A stretch of 64,000 bases of DNA from Apis mellifera (lineage: Eukaryota > Arthropoda > Insecta > Hymenoptera > Apidae): assembly GCF_003254395.2 (NCBI RefSeq), contig NC_037649.1, forward strand, positions 496,001 to 560,000, given 5' to 3'. The notes beneath the pieces were generated by a model that ran no database searches, was not told the origin of the DNA, and was given only the letters and a program-made list of their open reading frames with translations. The translations under genes and the position numbers were made by a program. Positions 9,532 through 22,548 of this stretch are shown here, in pieces; positions within the stretch are counted from its first letter, which is position 1; each line of letters opens with the position of its first letter.

Positions 9532-12500
9532 GTTGTACAAAAACATTGTACGATAAAATAACAAACGCTTACTCATCTCTCCAACTCCAAGAATTCGAGT
9601 CCCAGGAGATGAATCAAGGAATCAAGAATGAATCTCTCTCTCTCTCTCTACCATTTATTACATATTTCTGCAATATCAAACGACGTTATATTCGCTCCCT
9701 GCGAATGAATCCTATTTATAATCACGACCAAGCTAAGCTAAGTTAACGTGAGTGCGTGAGTGCACAGGTACGTCGAATCGAGGACGCAGGTGCGCGTTTT
9801 TTTTCATTCGAACGACTTCGTAACCCAAGTTTTTTTCAATACGGGTTATCATTATCGGGCCCAAGTCCGGCATTGTTTGCCAGAGGGGAGAGGGAAAAAA
9901 AAAAAGAAATGGAGAAGGGCGATAACTCGTCGCGCGATACGCGGATGGAAATTCATTTGGCAATTTGACGTGGCAACACGATGGGAACAATACAACACCG
10001 TGTACACCCCTCCCCTCCCGATTGAAATGATTCTCATGATCGTTCCTCGGATAGATAACGGGCTTCATTATTGATCGGTGGTTGTGTTGCGGAAATAGCC
10101 CAACGATTGGCCGTTTGGAAAAAGGAAAAGGGGGGGAGGGGGAGGGGAGGAGTAGGCGAGGGAGGGAGGGAGGGAAATCGTGGCGCAGGAAAGCCGAAAC
10201 TCGATCGCTTAAATGATTCGATTCATTTTGGAATTTCAATTAATTCGCCAATTAGCCCGGCTTGAATCCATTTAGACGTAATATGCTGCTAGGAGGCAAT
10301 CCGAACCGCTACGCTCCTCCACCTCCTCCTCCTCCTCCTCCTCTGTGGCATCCGACGATGCGAGCGCGGGGAGAAGTGCATTTGCTTTTGGAGCAGTCGA
10401 CAAATTAGCCGTATTAGCGGGTACAGATCTCGCGGAGCTGGGTTTCCGGATGGATACGCGTGCGGCAAATTATCGAAGTTAACTCGAGACCAGCCATCCC
10501 TCCATCTGATTTCTGTTTCCGTAACACCGACTGTACGTAAACTGTACACCTTCTTCGCTATCCTATATTTTCTCTCTCTTTTTTTTTTTCTCGTTAATCA
10601 ACTGTTCGTTAATCGACCGATTTTCCATTCCATTTTGAGGAACGGATACAGAATCTTCAATTCTACGAAAAGAATATACGAATTTCCCAGTAACAACACC
10701 TGAATTAATACCACTTACTCGAATCGATATCCTGCCGGTTATGCCCCCCTCTCTCTTGTTCCAAATCCAATCACGTCCAACTCTCGGTTTATCGGGCTAT
10801 CGAATTAACAAACGAGCGTAAAGTAAACCGGATGAAGAGGAAAAGAAAGAAAGAGAGGAAAAGAAGAAGGATGATAATTAGGAGAAGAGAGAGAGAGAGA
10901 AGAATGCATCGATGGTAGATGGATGGGTGGAAAGGATGATCCTGTAGAAGGTATCCCCCCGGATATCTGGCTCGTTACACGGTCACGACGGGTATTAACT
11001 TGCCGAAGGGTAATCAAGTAATGAATACATCGCCTGCGAAGACCGTACGTATATAAATCATGGCGGAGAGGATGCCAGGGGCTACACGGGGTGGGCCCTT
11101 ATCTCCAATCAGTACATTGATTGCACGCAGCCAGGTCAAATACCAGGGCTTCGCTCGACGGCTCGGCTCAGACACGATAGCTTATTCAATTTCCGAAGCG
11201 GCATTCACCATTCAATTCGGCAGTTATCAGCCTCCACCTATCCCCTATCTGGATTTTGCGCCGCTTTCTAGGAATTGTAGATCCCTCTACCCCCCTCCCT
11301 CCTCCGTAAGAGAAAAGAATTGGGTTATAATTCCGGGGCGGAGAGATCTGGAGAGGCAGGGAAGGCTATAAATATGGTTAATTTAATTGCGCGTGGCACC
11401 GAGAAGAGTTTCACGATTTTATATCAGGTTGAAATTCTACCAAATTCATCGTTTTGGAGAAGTTGATGATGAAAGAAAGAAAGAAAGTGGAGGATTCTGA
11501 AAAACTCGATAGATTAATAGATTTTGGAAATGATTCAAACCTGAAAACTTCAACAAATGCACAATTCTTATAACACCTCATATATCGAATGATGAAGTAG
11601 ATAATATTGATTATCTCTTTCAAAGTTTTGAAAATTGGCCTGTATCATACGTAGAAAAACTTGCTAGATTTTATTCGCTATTTATTCGTGTAAAGAGTTG
11701 TTTTATCTAGAATCGACCAGCGTTGTTTCATTTTTGTTGGAAACGCGCGTCAGCCCGCAAAATGGAATCGAAACACAGACACGATTACGCGATTACACGC
11801 ACGTATATTTCGCGAGGCATATGGCTATTACTCAGCATCTATCCGGCAGAGGCAGGCAAGACTCCTGCGCTTCCCGCAGTGTACATAGATAATCGAGCTT
11901 AATTAATTGCTCGTGATGCGCGCTCTGGGCTGAGCAAACACATTTACTTATTACCATCCATCTTGAGTGGTGGCTCTCAAGGGGATCGATTTTCTAAGCG
12001 CGGCACATGGCCAACGATGACACGAATTGTCGAAGAGTCGGCACGTGATCGGCCGCCAACAAAATCGTTAAATAAAGGCGCGGCCCGACGTTCGGTTCAA
12101 CGTTGGTCTGGATTCTCCTTCAACCTTGGCGGGATATATTTTTAGCCCGTTACAGAAACGTTCACGAGCCGTTACCTCTTATTACACCGTAAAGGTAAAA
12201 GAACTTTCCTTTCCTTTCGATCGAAAATCGACGTGGACGTTGTGTTTTATATATATATCTCGGTTTCCATCGATAACAATAACGTTCAAGAAATTAAATA
12301 TAATACAATGTTGAGAAGGATCATGATTTAACGAAACATCGTTATCTAATGAAATAATATCGTGGCACGAAGACACGAAGTGCCGCCATGCACTTTGTAT
12401 CCATTTAGCTAAAATGGAAAATGTGTGTTAATTTGGAAAGTGGCTTGCCACGTTAATTAACTAAGAGCTCGATTCTCGGCTAACACGAGAAGGGCTAAAA

Positions 12501-14834
12501 ACGCGACAACCGCTCTGGGGGGAGGAAAAAAATATTAAAACTTGATTAACAATCAACTCTGCGTATTCCTCCTTATTTTGCCACCTGTTTACAGAGCGAA
12601 CAAAAGAATGGAAAATATTTCGTTGAATCATCAACGTAGCTCGATCCATCGAGCCGGTTTCTATCTCAAAGTCAACCGATTCAATGGAATCGTTAACTAT
12701 TGTACATCCTGGCGCGCTAATCAAGTATCCACGGGTTAGTTTGCCCATAACGAAGCCGTGCCGTTAACGAGCACCAGTTAATACTCGTTTACATTAATCG
12801 TACACATACGTCTGTACAAGCGCAGCAACCAGCACGCAGGTGGTCCACGCAGAAGTCTCGGTCGGTGATCGTTATTGACCGGTACAGATCCCTTGGGCCG
12901 TAAGTGACATTTACACGATGCATTCAGCGTTAAACTTCCCTGGAGAGAGCCTGGAGGAGGGGGGAACGTCGTATCTCGGTTCCAGTATCTAAACGGACAC
13001 GGGGTTCCCCTGACAACGAGACAACAACAAACGCCTAATGGCCGGTGCCCGACTCAAAGTTTAATTTCCTGAGGACACTGCTTAAAGTGACCTTCCCTTA
13101 CTCATCGTTCCCCCCCTCATTATCCCTGGAACCACGCGTCTTCCGCTTTCTGCTCACCCTTCCTCGTTTTCATCGTCGAATTTCTTCTAGTTGCGTTATG
13201 GGATCCCAATTTCTACTAGCATTCTGTTATATATATGATTATCGAAATGGAAACGGAGAACTCCTTTTTGCGTTTGATCAGGTTAAACAATAAGCGACGA
13301 CGATTTCCTCCACCTGAGAGGACGTATCTCGTGACAGTTACATTACAATTTAATCGATCCCCCGACGTGGGAAGCAGAATTATGAGCTCGCGCGATGGGA
13401 GCAATTTATTCCCCATTAGTGAAAATCAGGTTGTCAGGCGTCCGATGTGTGTTAAACCTTGCCTAATGCCCCATTACACTTAGGAACGAATGAGATGTAT
13501 ATATATTATTATCCATTTATTAAAACATGATTACATACATACACGCATATTATATTTATAATTTAGACGAAGTATAAGTAAGTAACATTGGGAGATGATT
13601 CAGACCCCTTTTTCAACAATTTAAAAATCTCATCTCCGTTTTCAAAGAATTCGAAATTCTCGAAAGATTGGGAAATTGAAAGATTTGGAGAATTTTTCTA
13701 GAATAAAAAAAAATAATAATCGAACAGGAGGTACGGTACGCTCGTGGCCGGGACTTTGAACCCGGAAATCTTTCGCTTGGCGGGTATAGTTTCTGCACGA
13801 GATCCACGTGGTCGTGGCACTGACCCCTGGCGAGCCAACCCCTCGTGGTATCTGACGTGCATGCACGGGGAAAAAGTTTGGGGTTGCCACGTATGTTTCT
13901 ACCCCGCTGGCTTTCTCTCCCTCCTACAATTCTTATGGGAGATAGTGCATAATGAAAAAAAACAACGAGTCGGAAGACAGATGGTGGCCACGATTTTTCT
14001 CGCCCATATCGAACGAGTCAGAAAGAGAGATTCTCGACGAAATGAAATAAATATATTCACCTTCGATCAACAAGAAACGTAATCGAGTTTCGAATTTCAA
14101 ATTAATTAAATATAATAAACGGGGACACGTGTGATCTCTAACGCTGATCTCTGAGAGTTTACGCGGGGAAGGAGGATGGCGCGTCTTTGCAAAAGGGATG
14201 GGTTTCGAAAAAAGAAGAAAGGAAAAGCGAGAGCGAAAATGCAGAGAGAGAGGAGAGTCCCGTGTCCCCCGCGTCATGAATCATGCATTCTCATCCCCCA
14301 GGAATGAAGTAGAGCGCTGTGCGGTCGCGCGACCCGTCCGACAAATAAACAATGTTATTTGTTCTCCGGGATCTCGACCCATTCGCAGCGGTCCAAAAGA
14401 TTTCGTGAGGATGGTGTATGTACGGAAGGACGAGTGTCGCAGTTCCGCACTTTCCGAGAGAGGAGGAGGATCCCTTTTCCTTCCTTCCCTCCCTCCCTCC
14501 CTCTTTTCATCCCAGCCCTCTTCTTCTTTCCACTCGCTACCTTTATTTTCTGACAATCGGACCTGTCAACGGCAGAGATGGTGTTTAAACAAGGGGGCAA
14601 AGTGACGAGAGATAGACGTATTACTTTCTCTATCCGTGCGAAACGCTATATATATTTGATATGAATCGATCAATCCACGTTGTCTTGCGTCATGGATGGG
14701 TTAAATTAAGAAAAATTAAGTGATAGTTTTGGTTGGTTGGTGTGGACGAGATAGATATCTTTTCTTTTTCTTTTTCTTCCTTTAAGAGATGCGTAATTTT
14801 GATGAATTATTTTTCTCTTTTTTTCTCGTTGCAG

Positions 14835-14883
14835 ATGAACCGTCCTATTCAAGTCAAGCCGGCGGACAGTGAAAACCGCGGAG
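14835..14883 (+). CDS. CELF/Bruno-family RNA-binding protein, 49-nt linker exon between RRM1 and RRM2
   Basis: The acceptor is a strong pyrimidine tract ending TTGCAG at 14834, and the donor is GAG|GTAAGA at 14883/14884. The exon reads MNRPIQVKPADSENRG plus one leftover base (G), so it enters at phase 0 and leaves at phase 1. MNRPIQVKPADS is the hallmark segment just after RRM1 in CELF/Bruno proteins, which bind GU-rich RNA and control alternative splicing, mRNA decay and translation. The methionine is internal in the full-length family but could start an RRM1-less isoform. Joined to 24358, the leftover G makes Asp (GAC) and the reading continues ...RGDRKLFVG... . The bee sequence lacks the longer insert some vertebrate CELF paralogues have here. 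I am sure of the family. Which bee paralogue it is cannot be told from this window, so no symbol is given. Confidence 0.96.
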
Positions 14884-15740
14884 GTAAGAACAAGCGATCG
14901 AATCATTCAGATTTTTGAAAAATCCGGGAAGAATGAAATAATCTTAATCGTTTCTTACACTCTTTCGAATACTTTTCTCTTTTCTTTTTAGCTCATCATC
15001 ATCACGATCGTTGATCGTTTAAATTTTTCGAAAGAAGAGAAAAAATACTTTTCCTTTTTTATCGATACGCGCGTATATATGCGCGCCATGTTGAAAATAT
15101 TTCGTATAAACATTTGGCTCGGCATTTGTAATAATTTTCAATATTTCTTAAAAGCTATTAAACCTTCACCGATGGAAACGGAACGGGGGGGTATTGTGCA
15201 GGTCGCAGCTACAATTTGTTCGCTTATGGTAGGGCAAAATATACGTGCATATGCATACATATATATATAACAAAAGCCCTGCGTTATCGATCAAAAGGTT
15301 GGATAAAAAAAATAACAGGTTTAATAGCGAGCAATGAAATATTTTTATCGAATTGGAAAGCATTCGCTATATAACGCCGCATTAATACAACGTTGTCAAC
15401 CCATACGTAACTTTCAATCGAGCAAACACAGAGAAGCAAGCGTGCCCTGATAAAAATTTCGTTTCCATATATATATATATATATATAATACGCGCATTCG
15501 TTTTCGAATTTAGGTACTATTTATTAATTTCGTATTGAAAATAACGCCGACCATTTTTATTCGCGACCGTGTTCGATTTTCTCCTCCCCCCCCTTTTTTT
15601 CTCTCTCTCTCGCTTCCACGCGATGGATGCTCGGGCCTAGAAAAATAAGATAACAATTGACCGGTTATCAGGTTTACGCATGCTGTAGCAACTGTGGCAA
15701 CACGTGTAGCGGGTGGGTAGGAAGATAAAACGGAAATACG

Positions 15741-16528
15741 ATATTTTCTTAAGTTATAAATTGAGTCTTGATCGATATTAATCGCAATCTATTGTTATAC
15801 GTTATAAATAATGTAACGAAGATCGAAGAATAAATGAAGACGAATGGAAATTAATAGAATTAATACTCGTTAATATTTTTAATCGAAAGAAACTGCGAGT
15901 TCGAATTATTATCGAACTTTGAATTATTTTCTTATTGAATATTTTCTTAAGTTATAAATGATTCTTAATCGATATTAATCGCAATCTATTATACGTTATA
16001 AATAACGTAATAAGATCGAAGAATAAATGAAACGAATGGAAATTAATAGAATTAATATTAAATTGTTAATATTTTTAATCGAAAGAAACTGCAAGTTCGA
16101 TGCATTTAGGAAGAAATTAAGGGACTTTGAATTATTTTCTTATTGAATTTTCTTAAGTTATAAATGATTCTTAATCGATATTAATCGCAATCTATTATAC
16201 GTTATAAATAACGAAGATCGAAGAATAAATGAAACGTGGCGAATGGAAATTAATAGAATTAATATTAAATCGTTAATATTTTTAATCGAAAGAAACTGCG
16301 AGTTCGATGCATTTAGGAAGAAATTAAGGGACTTTGAAATTTAAATTATTTTCTTATCTTCTAATCGCAATATATTGTTATCTATTATACGTTATAAATA
16401 ACGAAGAATAAATGAAACGAATTAATAAAAATTAATAGAATTAATACTCGTTAATATTTTTAATCGAAAGAAACTGCAAGTTTGATGAATTTAGAAAGAA
16501 ATTAAGGGACTTTGAATTATTTTCTAAT
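15741..16528. repeat. AT-rich minisatellite, ~200-bp unit, four copies
   Basis: The block TTTTCTTAAGTTATAAAT starts copies at about 15744, 15942 and 16148. A fourth, more diverged copy runs from about 16350. Each unit continues with TCGATATTAATCGCAATCTA, ACGTTATAAATAA, a GAAGAATAAATGAA segment, AATGGAAATTAATAGAATTAA and TTTTTAATCGAAAGAAACTG. Copies 2 to 4 also share TTTAGGAAGAAATTAAGGGA or a close variant. It is non-coding and lies about 0.9 kb downstream of the 49-nt exon. Confidence 0.93.
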
Positions 16529-16913
16529 TACTGTTGCACTTTGATATTCTTCTGTCCACGGCTGATAAAAAAAAAAGAAAATTATGGAAAATTAAATTAA
16601 TAAGAATGTAATTCGATATGATTATTAAAACGGTAAACTTTCTTGGATCGTTAAAATTATCATTATTATTATTATCGATAATAAAAAGCTTCAATCCGGT
16701 GATACATTTCGGAAACAAGTTTCCCCTCGCAGTATAAATAAAATTTGAAACCGCGAAAATGTGATCGTTTCTCACACACACACACACGCGCGCAGTTGTT
16801 GCAACTTTTGCAAGGCAGAATGCAATTCCATTCAACTTGATATTATAATTTTATAATTTCAGTTTGCATAACATTAGTACCTATTTATAATCATGAATGC
16901 TCGTGAGAGGGGG

Positions 16914-16944
<31 letters not shown>

Positions 16945-19900
16945 GAAGAGAAATTTAATCAAATATATCATGCACGTGCATATTCTCCTTTTATGAGAAT
17001 TAAATAATTGATGCTTATGAAACAATTTAGACGGTTAATTTTCGACGAAATATCATACCAGCTTTGGCCAATATTAACTTTACCGATTTAAATACGGCCA
17101 CTCGTTCGACGTTCAATCGATATGATAAAAATAATTGTCCATCCCAACAATTTTCTCATCGCAACGTAGACAAAATTATTTATATCGATATATCATTTTC
17201 GAAACGAAACGAAACACGTCCCCCAAACGTCCCCTAATTTAATTAATTAGAAATTTCACGACATCAACGACACGGTGCAACAATTCGCCTTACGTCGCGG
17301 ATACGATTAATAAATTCGTAACAACTTTACTTTCGAATGTAAATGAAACTTAATTCGAGTCAACTGAAAGCAATTTACGCGATACTCCTCCCTCGACGCC
17401 TAACAATTCGGTTTATTTTATGAAAACAATTAAATCCCTATTATTACTGCGTTTATTATTAAATTAATCATCGCACGCGTTCATCATGATTCTTCGATGA
17501 TTATTAAATTTCGCGCCATAAAAAGTAACCGAGATATACATATACATATATATATATATATTCCATTCTCCCTCCTTTCCATTCACACGCGCAACGTTTC
17601 ATAATCTCTCCCTCCCTCTCTCTCTCTCGCACACACGAAACGTGGCGCGATGTTCGCACGCATAATGGAATATCGCGAATAACCCGTCCAAATATCGGTT
17701 CCCAAAATTCACGGAAACATGAACCCAAAGAACGTGCATTCTGGCCGAGTAGGTAGCCGAGCAATTCGGCCAACTTGATGCCTCGGCTACCTCTCGAAGC
17801 TGCACGCTCAAACGGGCCTGAATAGGGGAAACGCGCACGGGGAGGGGCGTTTGGGAGGAGGAGGGAGGGGCAAAGTATATCGAGAAGACGAAGAAAGAGG
17901 GTAAGTAAGGGGGAGGGAGACGTACGCGTGTGTGTGTGTGTGGAGGAGGAAGAGGCCCCGTAATTCATATGCTAATCTGGCGTAGATGCCATTGTAATCT
18001 CCGGTCGCCTGCCTCGCCCCACAAAGCCCCGGCTTGACGCGGATGCACGAGGAGTGATCCAGAGCTGAACGCTGTCACTGCTTCTGCATCCACCGTCTTA
18101 CTTACCGGCTGTAACCAACGCGTATCCACGTAGTTGCGAGAGAGTTCAATCACGGTGTTACCGAACTTCGTCAACGATCCGTCTTCGCGAACGTTAAGAA
18201 GGGAAGGGAAGGAAGGAAGGAGCGTGGTATCCTTTTGTCCCCTATCAACTTTCCACTCGCTTTCTATCCAGGATCCGGTGTTGAGGATCGTGTTAACTCG
18301 CTCGTTTCCTCGGTGTTGTCTTTTGTCGCGCTACCGTACCGGAATAGAGATAATCGAAGAAGGTGTTGGGAGGATAAATACCTCGTTACCGAAAATCTTG
18401 AAAGGGTGGAAAAGAGGAAATTTAATTCTTTCAACGTTGATCTTTTTTTTTTTCCTTTTCCGTGATATTATAGAAAGATAGTTTGTAGATTTCTTCCTGT
18501 AAGATTACGTATTAAACTAACGATAGCATTTTTTGCTTTACTCTCCACACGTGGATTGAAGGAACGACGCGTCGATTGAAATTTTCAATGGAAAATTGGA
18601 TGAATATGAAGGCAACGATACGGCAGCGTTAGAATTAAGCGTACAAGGACGGAAAGACAGATTTGAGAAATGCGTATCTCCGAAGTTGGCCGAGCTTGAA
18701 GGGTGTAGACCAAGTTGCCCGCGAGTGGATAAGGGTGGTAGCCGGGGCAGCTAGTTGAGCAAGTAGATAAGTTTCGATCCCTTGGCGATCCGACTTGCTT
18801 CCTACCGCCATCGCCCTACCATGTTCGAGCAGATAAACGTATCCCGGGATATCGGGACTCTCGAAAGCTTCCCTTCGTTGCTGCCAACTTTGAGCCGGCC
18901 GACGTGACGCAGGCGCGGCTCGAGAAGGAATCCTCGAGGATTATGAGAGGAGGACGACGATTCGTTCCTTTAGACTTCGATGGTGTAAATAGGACGAAGT
19001 TACGTATGGGTCGGTAATTATGGCGCATTTAACAAAGGGAGAGGATTCGTTCGAAGATTGTTTCTTTTTCAATCGTCGAATCCGGTAATCGATATTTTTT
19101 TTTTTGATGAAAAACGTTATTTAAGCGGGATGGGAATTGTATCGGTTGATTTTTCAGATGGCGTGATATTTTTGGAACGCTCGTAATATAATTTTACACG
19201 TGTTGGATTACGTAATGAAAAGAGAGTTTTGAAATTAATATTAAAAATAAGTGTATATTGACACAGGGATTAGGTCACGCCTGAGTAAAAATTGCTCGCT
19301 CCGAAGTTTGCGCGCGTTAACTCTCGGATCGTTTCATGCATAATTTTTCGAGGACCTTTGGAAAAATAAAAGTTTTAAAATATCGGAGAACCGATCGATT
19401 ATAGATAAAAATTACAAGTTTAAGCTTGATTGGGTATTATCATAAAAATACAGTGTCATCGAGCGTTCTTCCTGCTGTGTCGGGTAAAAATACCGTTGGA
19501 GAGTGGGAAAAATTTTTCAAACATAAAAAAAAAAAAAAAAAGAAGAAAAAGTTACGCGAAACGTAACGCGAACGAAACTTTTTCTCCGACAAAATTATCT
19601 ATCTTCTACTCTTCTACTCCGACAAAAAGTAATAAAAATTCCCCCCCTATTTTAATCAAACAAAGAATTATTAATCGTTAATTAAAAAAAAAATTAAACA
19701 ACAATTTCAATCAATCCCTTCGATGAATTACAAAACTCGAATTACCCTCTAAAATAACAGAGAACACCTTGCTCCATCTCCAAATTTTTTTCCACGATAT
19801 AATCTTCCTCTTCTCCTCTTCTCCTTAATCGAATCAACGCGATAATAGCGGGTTAAGAAAACCAATCTAAACGAAGAAAGAGAGAGAGAAAGGGGGGAGG

Positions 19901-20377
19901 GGGGAAAAAAAAGAGGAAAGGATCATCGTATTAGCGAAGGAGGGCCGATAAAAGGAAGCACGGTGTCAAACAGTATGTTCCCTTTGTTCTCCCAAAGTCC
20001 AGCGAGAAGATAATTTCCCGGGGGTTAATTCCTTCCTCGATTCCTCGCCTTATAGCAAGGGAAGCCGCGCGAGCACGTTAACACTTAGCTCGACAAAGGT
20101 CCAATTCTCCCCGCGGTGCCCCCCTCGTGGAGCAAACGCTCGATGAAAAGTACTCGGGGCTAGGGAGGGAGGGAAATTCGCTGCGAAGGAATGGGTGGGC
20201 AGGAAGGAGGGTGGACGAAGGGGGTAAGAATCCGTGGAGAAACGGGATGCAACGAGGCTGCAAGTCAGGCGAGAATCTAATTTCCCGAGACAAATCCTTA
20301 AATGTGCCCCGGAGCCTGGCTCGAAGGCGCGAGTCAACCCACAGCCAGCCTGGAATGAGCCTCGCGTCTAGCAAGCC

Positions 20378-20378
<1 letters not shown>

Positions 20379-20412
<34 letters not shown>
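20379..20412. repeat. (GAC)n trinucleotide repeat
   Basis: About eleven GAC units without interruption. The poly-Arg and poly-Asp ORFs that overlap it are not genes. Confidence 0.95.
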
Positions 20413-20543
20413 CTTTAACTCGGTTCGCCAATTTTGCATTTCTCCATAAGCTCGCGCGAGAACGCGTCATTAAGTTCATTCACGCGCGGGAACGCGCGGT
20501 GAATCGAAAAGGCGATGGAAAATTTTAAGATTGAAACTCGGAT

Positions 20544-20570
20544 TCTCTCTCTCTCTCTCTCTCTCTCTCT
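20544..20570. repeat. (CT)n microsatellite
   Basis: About 13 CT units without interruption. Confidence 0.95.
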
Positions 20571-20954
20571 TCCTCGATCGAATAACTTAAATATACTTTT
20601 TTGTCGAATGTATATCGAAGGGAGGAACTAACCTGTATTTTTACATTCCAGTGAAATCTACCGATTAATTGGTATATTAACGTAGCAATTAAGGATTTAA
20701 AGTATTTCGATTTTTTAAGGAATTGTGTGATCTTTTTTTTTTTTTGTTTCGTTTCATAACATAAGCAGTTTCAGAATTTTGATGATTTATTAAAAGATCG
20801 CGTAATAGGATTTTCAAGTTTGGAAACGGAAGAACGGTGGGAGGAAAGGGAATGCATATAGGGATATACATATAGGCAACGACGACAACGATTTGTTGGT
20901 GTTTAATCACATTGGGCCCAATGGCATTTCTTTGTTTTCTGTTCTGTATTCCAG

Positions 20955-21026
20955 AGTGCATGATGGACGACGGGAGCACCAGTGCCATCTTCTGGAAGTA
21001 GGAGGCACCGGTGGCGGCCGCTGAAG
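20955..21026 (+). other. Candidate 72-nt cassette (possible poison) exon in the CELF gene
   Basis: A good pyrimidine-rich acceptor (TTTGTTTTCTGTTCTGTATTCCAG, ending 20954) and a donor (GAAG|GTAACT at 21026/21027) bracket 72 nt between two secure CELF exons. Read in the frame left by the 49-nt exon (phase 1) it gives ECMMDDGSTSAIFWK and then TAG at 20999-21001. The exon leaves at phase 1 too, so skipping it restores the normal frame and including it truncates the protein before RRM2. Five TGT triplets lie in the 60 nt before the acceptor (20894, 20900, 20933, 20940, 20945). UGU-rich RNA is the CELF-type target, which would fit autoregulation. It could instead be a non-coding first exon of another isoform, or a chance pair of splice-like sites. 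Confidence 0.35.
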
Positions 21027-22207
21027 GTAACTTCGACTTCCAGGAGATAGCTAGCTTCCTTCCAGTATCTCTATTCTTCTTCTCCGCGAATCGGCAGAAG
21101 GAGAACCTCTCTAAGAGAAAAAAGAAAGAAAAGAAACGAATTTTCCTCTCTCATCACGCCATCACCGCTGATTCAGCCAGCACAGCTCGCCGCAAAGTTC
21201 ATTTTGCCGCTCGCTAGTGTTTGACCCACGAATTCCTTCACGAATTTCCCCCCAACCCTTTCTTTCTTTCTTTTTTTTTTTTTTTTTTTTTGTATACCGT
21301 CTTCCAATCTTTCCTCGCACGACCGGCGTATATATATATCTATCTGTCAAAATTCGTCCGTGTGTAAATTGTCTTTCCGCGGGAAAGATCTCTCGATCTC
21401 TGCACTTTGTACTCTCTCTCTTGCCTAATAGTAGACAACATTGATTTCCAAATTTCTCTTTCCACGTGTTTAATTAGGATCCATTACGGATATTACGATC
21501 GCGATTTCACTACAGATATTTCTATTCTTCTCTCCAACGAAATTTTCGTCTCGTTCATTTTTTTGACAAGGAGAGAGAGAGAGAGAGAAGAAAAAAAATG
21601 GAAAAAAAGATGGCCATTCGATTCCATTCTAATTCGCGGCAACGATTATTCGATCATACTCTCGAACAGACCTCTCCTCCGTTCCCCCTGAATCCATTTC
21701 ATCCGAAAAAAACACGGATATACAACGTGATACGCTATAAGGTATATTATAAATGATGTTGTGCGTGCCCACATTGCGTGAACCTTTATTTAGTAGCCGT
21801 AAACTTGTCGTTCGTGTTTTTTGCTCTAGTTATTGCGCACCGGCAATATCACACTGTTTAAAAAACCTCGTTTAAAAAACGGCGGTGTCCGCGTAGACGC
21901 TCTTCGATAAATCCGATAACCAAGGGATCTCTCCGATAACCGTTCTTTCCGATCCCCATTTCGTCGCTCCATTGGATGACAAAATGCTTTTTCTTTTTCC
22001 CTTTTTTTTCTTTTAAAACGCGTAAAACGAATCGTCTTAGAGCGTCTACCGTCTACACCGTGTATTATCTTGTTATTATCAGTGACTACCTATTTTTTTT
22101 ATATTCCGAAGGCCGAATACATATATATATATCGTACAATTAATCCTTGATTAATTCCAAATCCATTTGATTCCTCCATTTATCCATTCGTATGGGCAAC
22201 CACCTTA

Positions 22208-22320
22208 AGCGTATATATATATATGTGTATATATGTATATGTATATATGTATATAGAAAATTGTATATTTATATACATATATATGTGTATGTATATGTAT
22301 ATATATATATATAGCGTTAT
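22208..22320. repeat. Mixed TA/TG microsatellite cluster
   Basis: Runs of TATA interspersed with TGTA and ACATA steps, with much self-complementarity. Overlapping Tyr/Ile/His-rich ORFs are repeat artefacts. Confidence 0.9.
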
Positions 22321-22495
22321 ACCGCTCTTTATTACAGCTATGACCATAAAATAGTGGCTCGCTCGTTGGATGTGTTGTCTCGTTCGTTGTCGATGTGTTT
22401 TTTATCACCTTTGTAAATATTTTTCTGATTATGATGTCAGCTACGTTTCTCTTATTATGTATTATTACTTAGATTACGATATACTTATCTATATT

Positions 22496-22504
<9 letters not shown>

Positions 22505-22545
<41 letters not shown>
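22505..22545. repeat. (TA)n microsatellite
   Basis: A TA run of about 40 bp, followed after a short gap by another ATATATAT stretch to about 22563. Confidence 0.95.

Positions 22546-22548
<3 letters not shown>

Larger units (their letters stand above)
6666..14834 (+). other. Intron (8.2 kb) if the 6615-6665 exon is real; otherwise part of a longer intron
   Basis: Between the candidate first exon and the 49-nt exon I see no coding sequence. The intron holds (GA)n at 6804-6830, a perfect GC-rich hairpin (6980-7015), long AT microsatellites (7337-7400, 9482-9529), the 92-bp minisatellite (8249-8729) and a short inverted repeat GACGCCG...CGGCGTC (8864-8890). It also has a CTC run at about 10314-10342. 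The rest is unremarkable. A 67-codon ORF at 7753-7956 has balanced composition but no recognisable family. Confidence 0.6.

Noticed and set aside
21005..21022. Stretch ACCGGTGGCGGCCGCTG that resembles a cloning-vector polylinker (AgeI/NotI)
   Set aside because: The match is short, the flanks do not continue as vector, and GC-rich codons or UTR can give it by chance.
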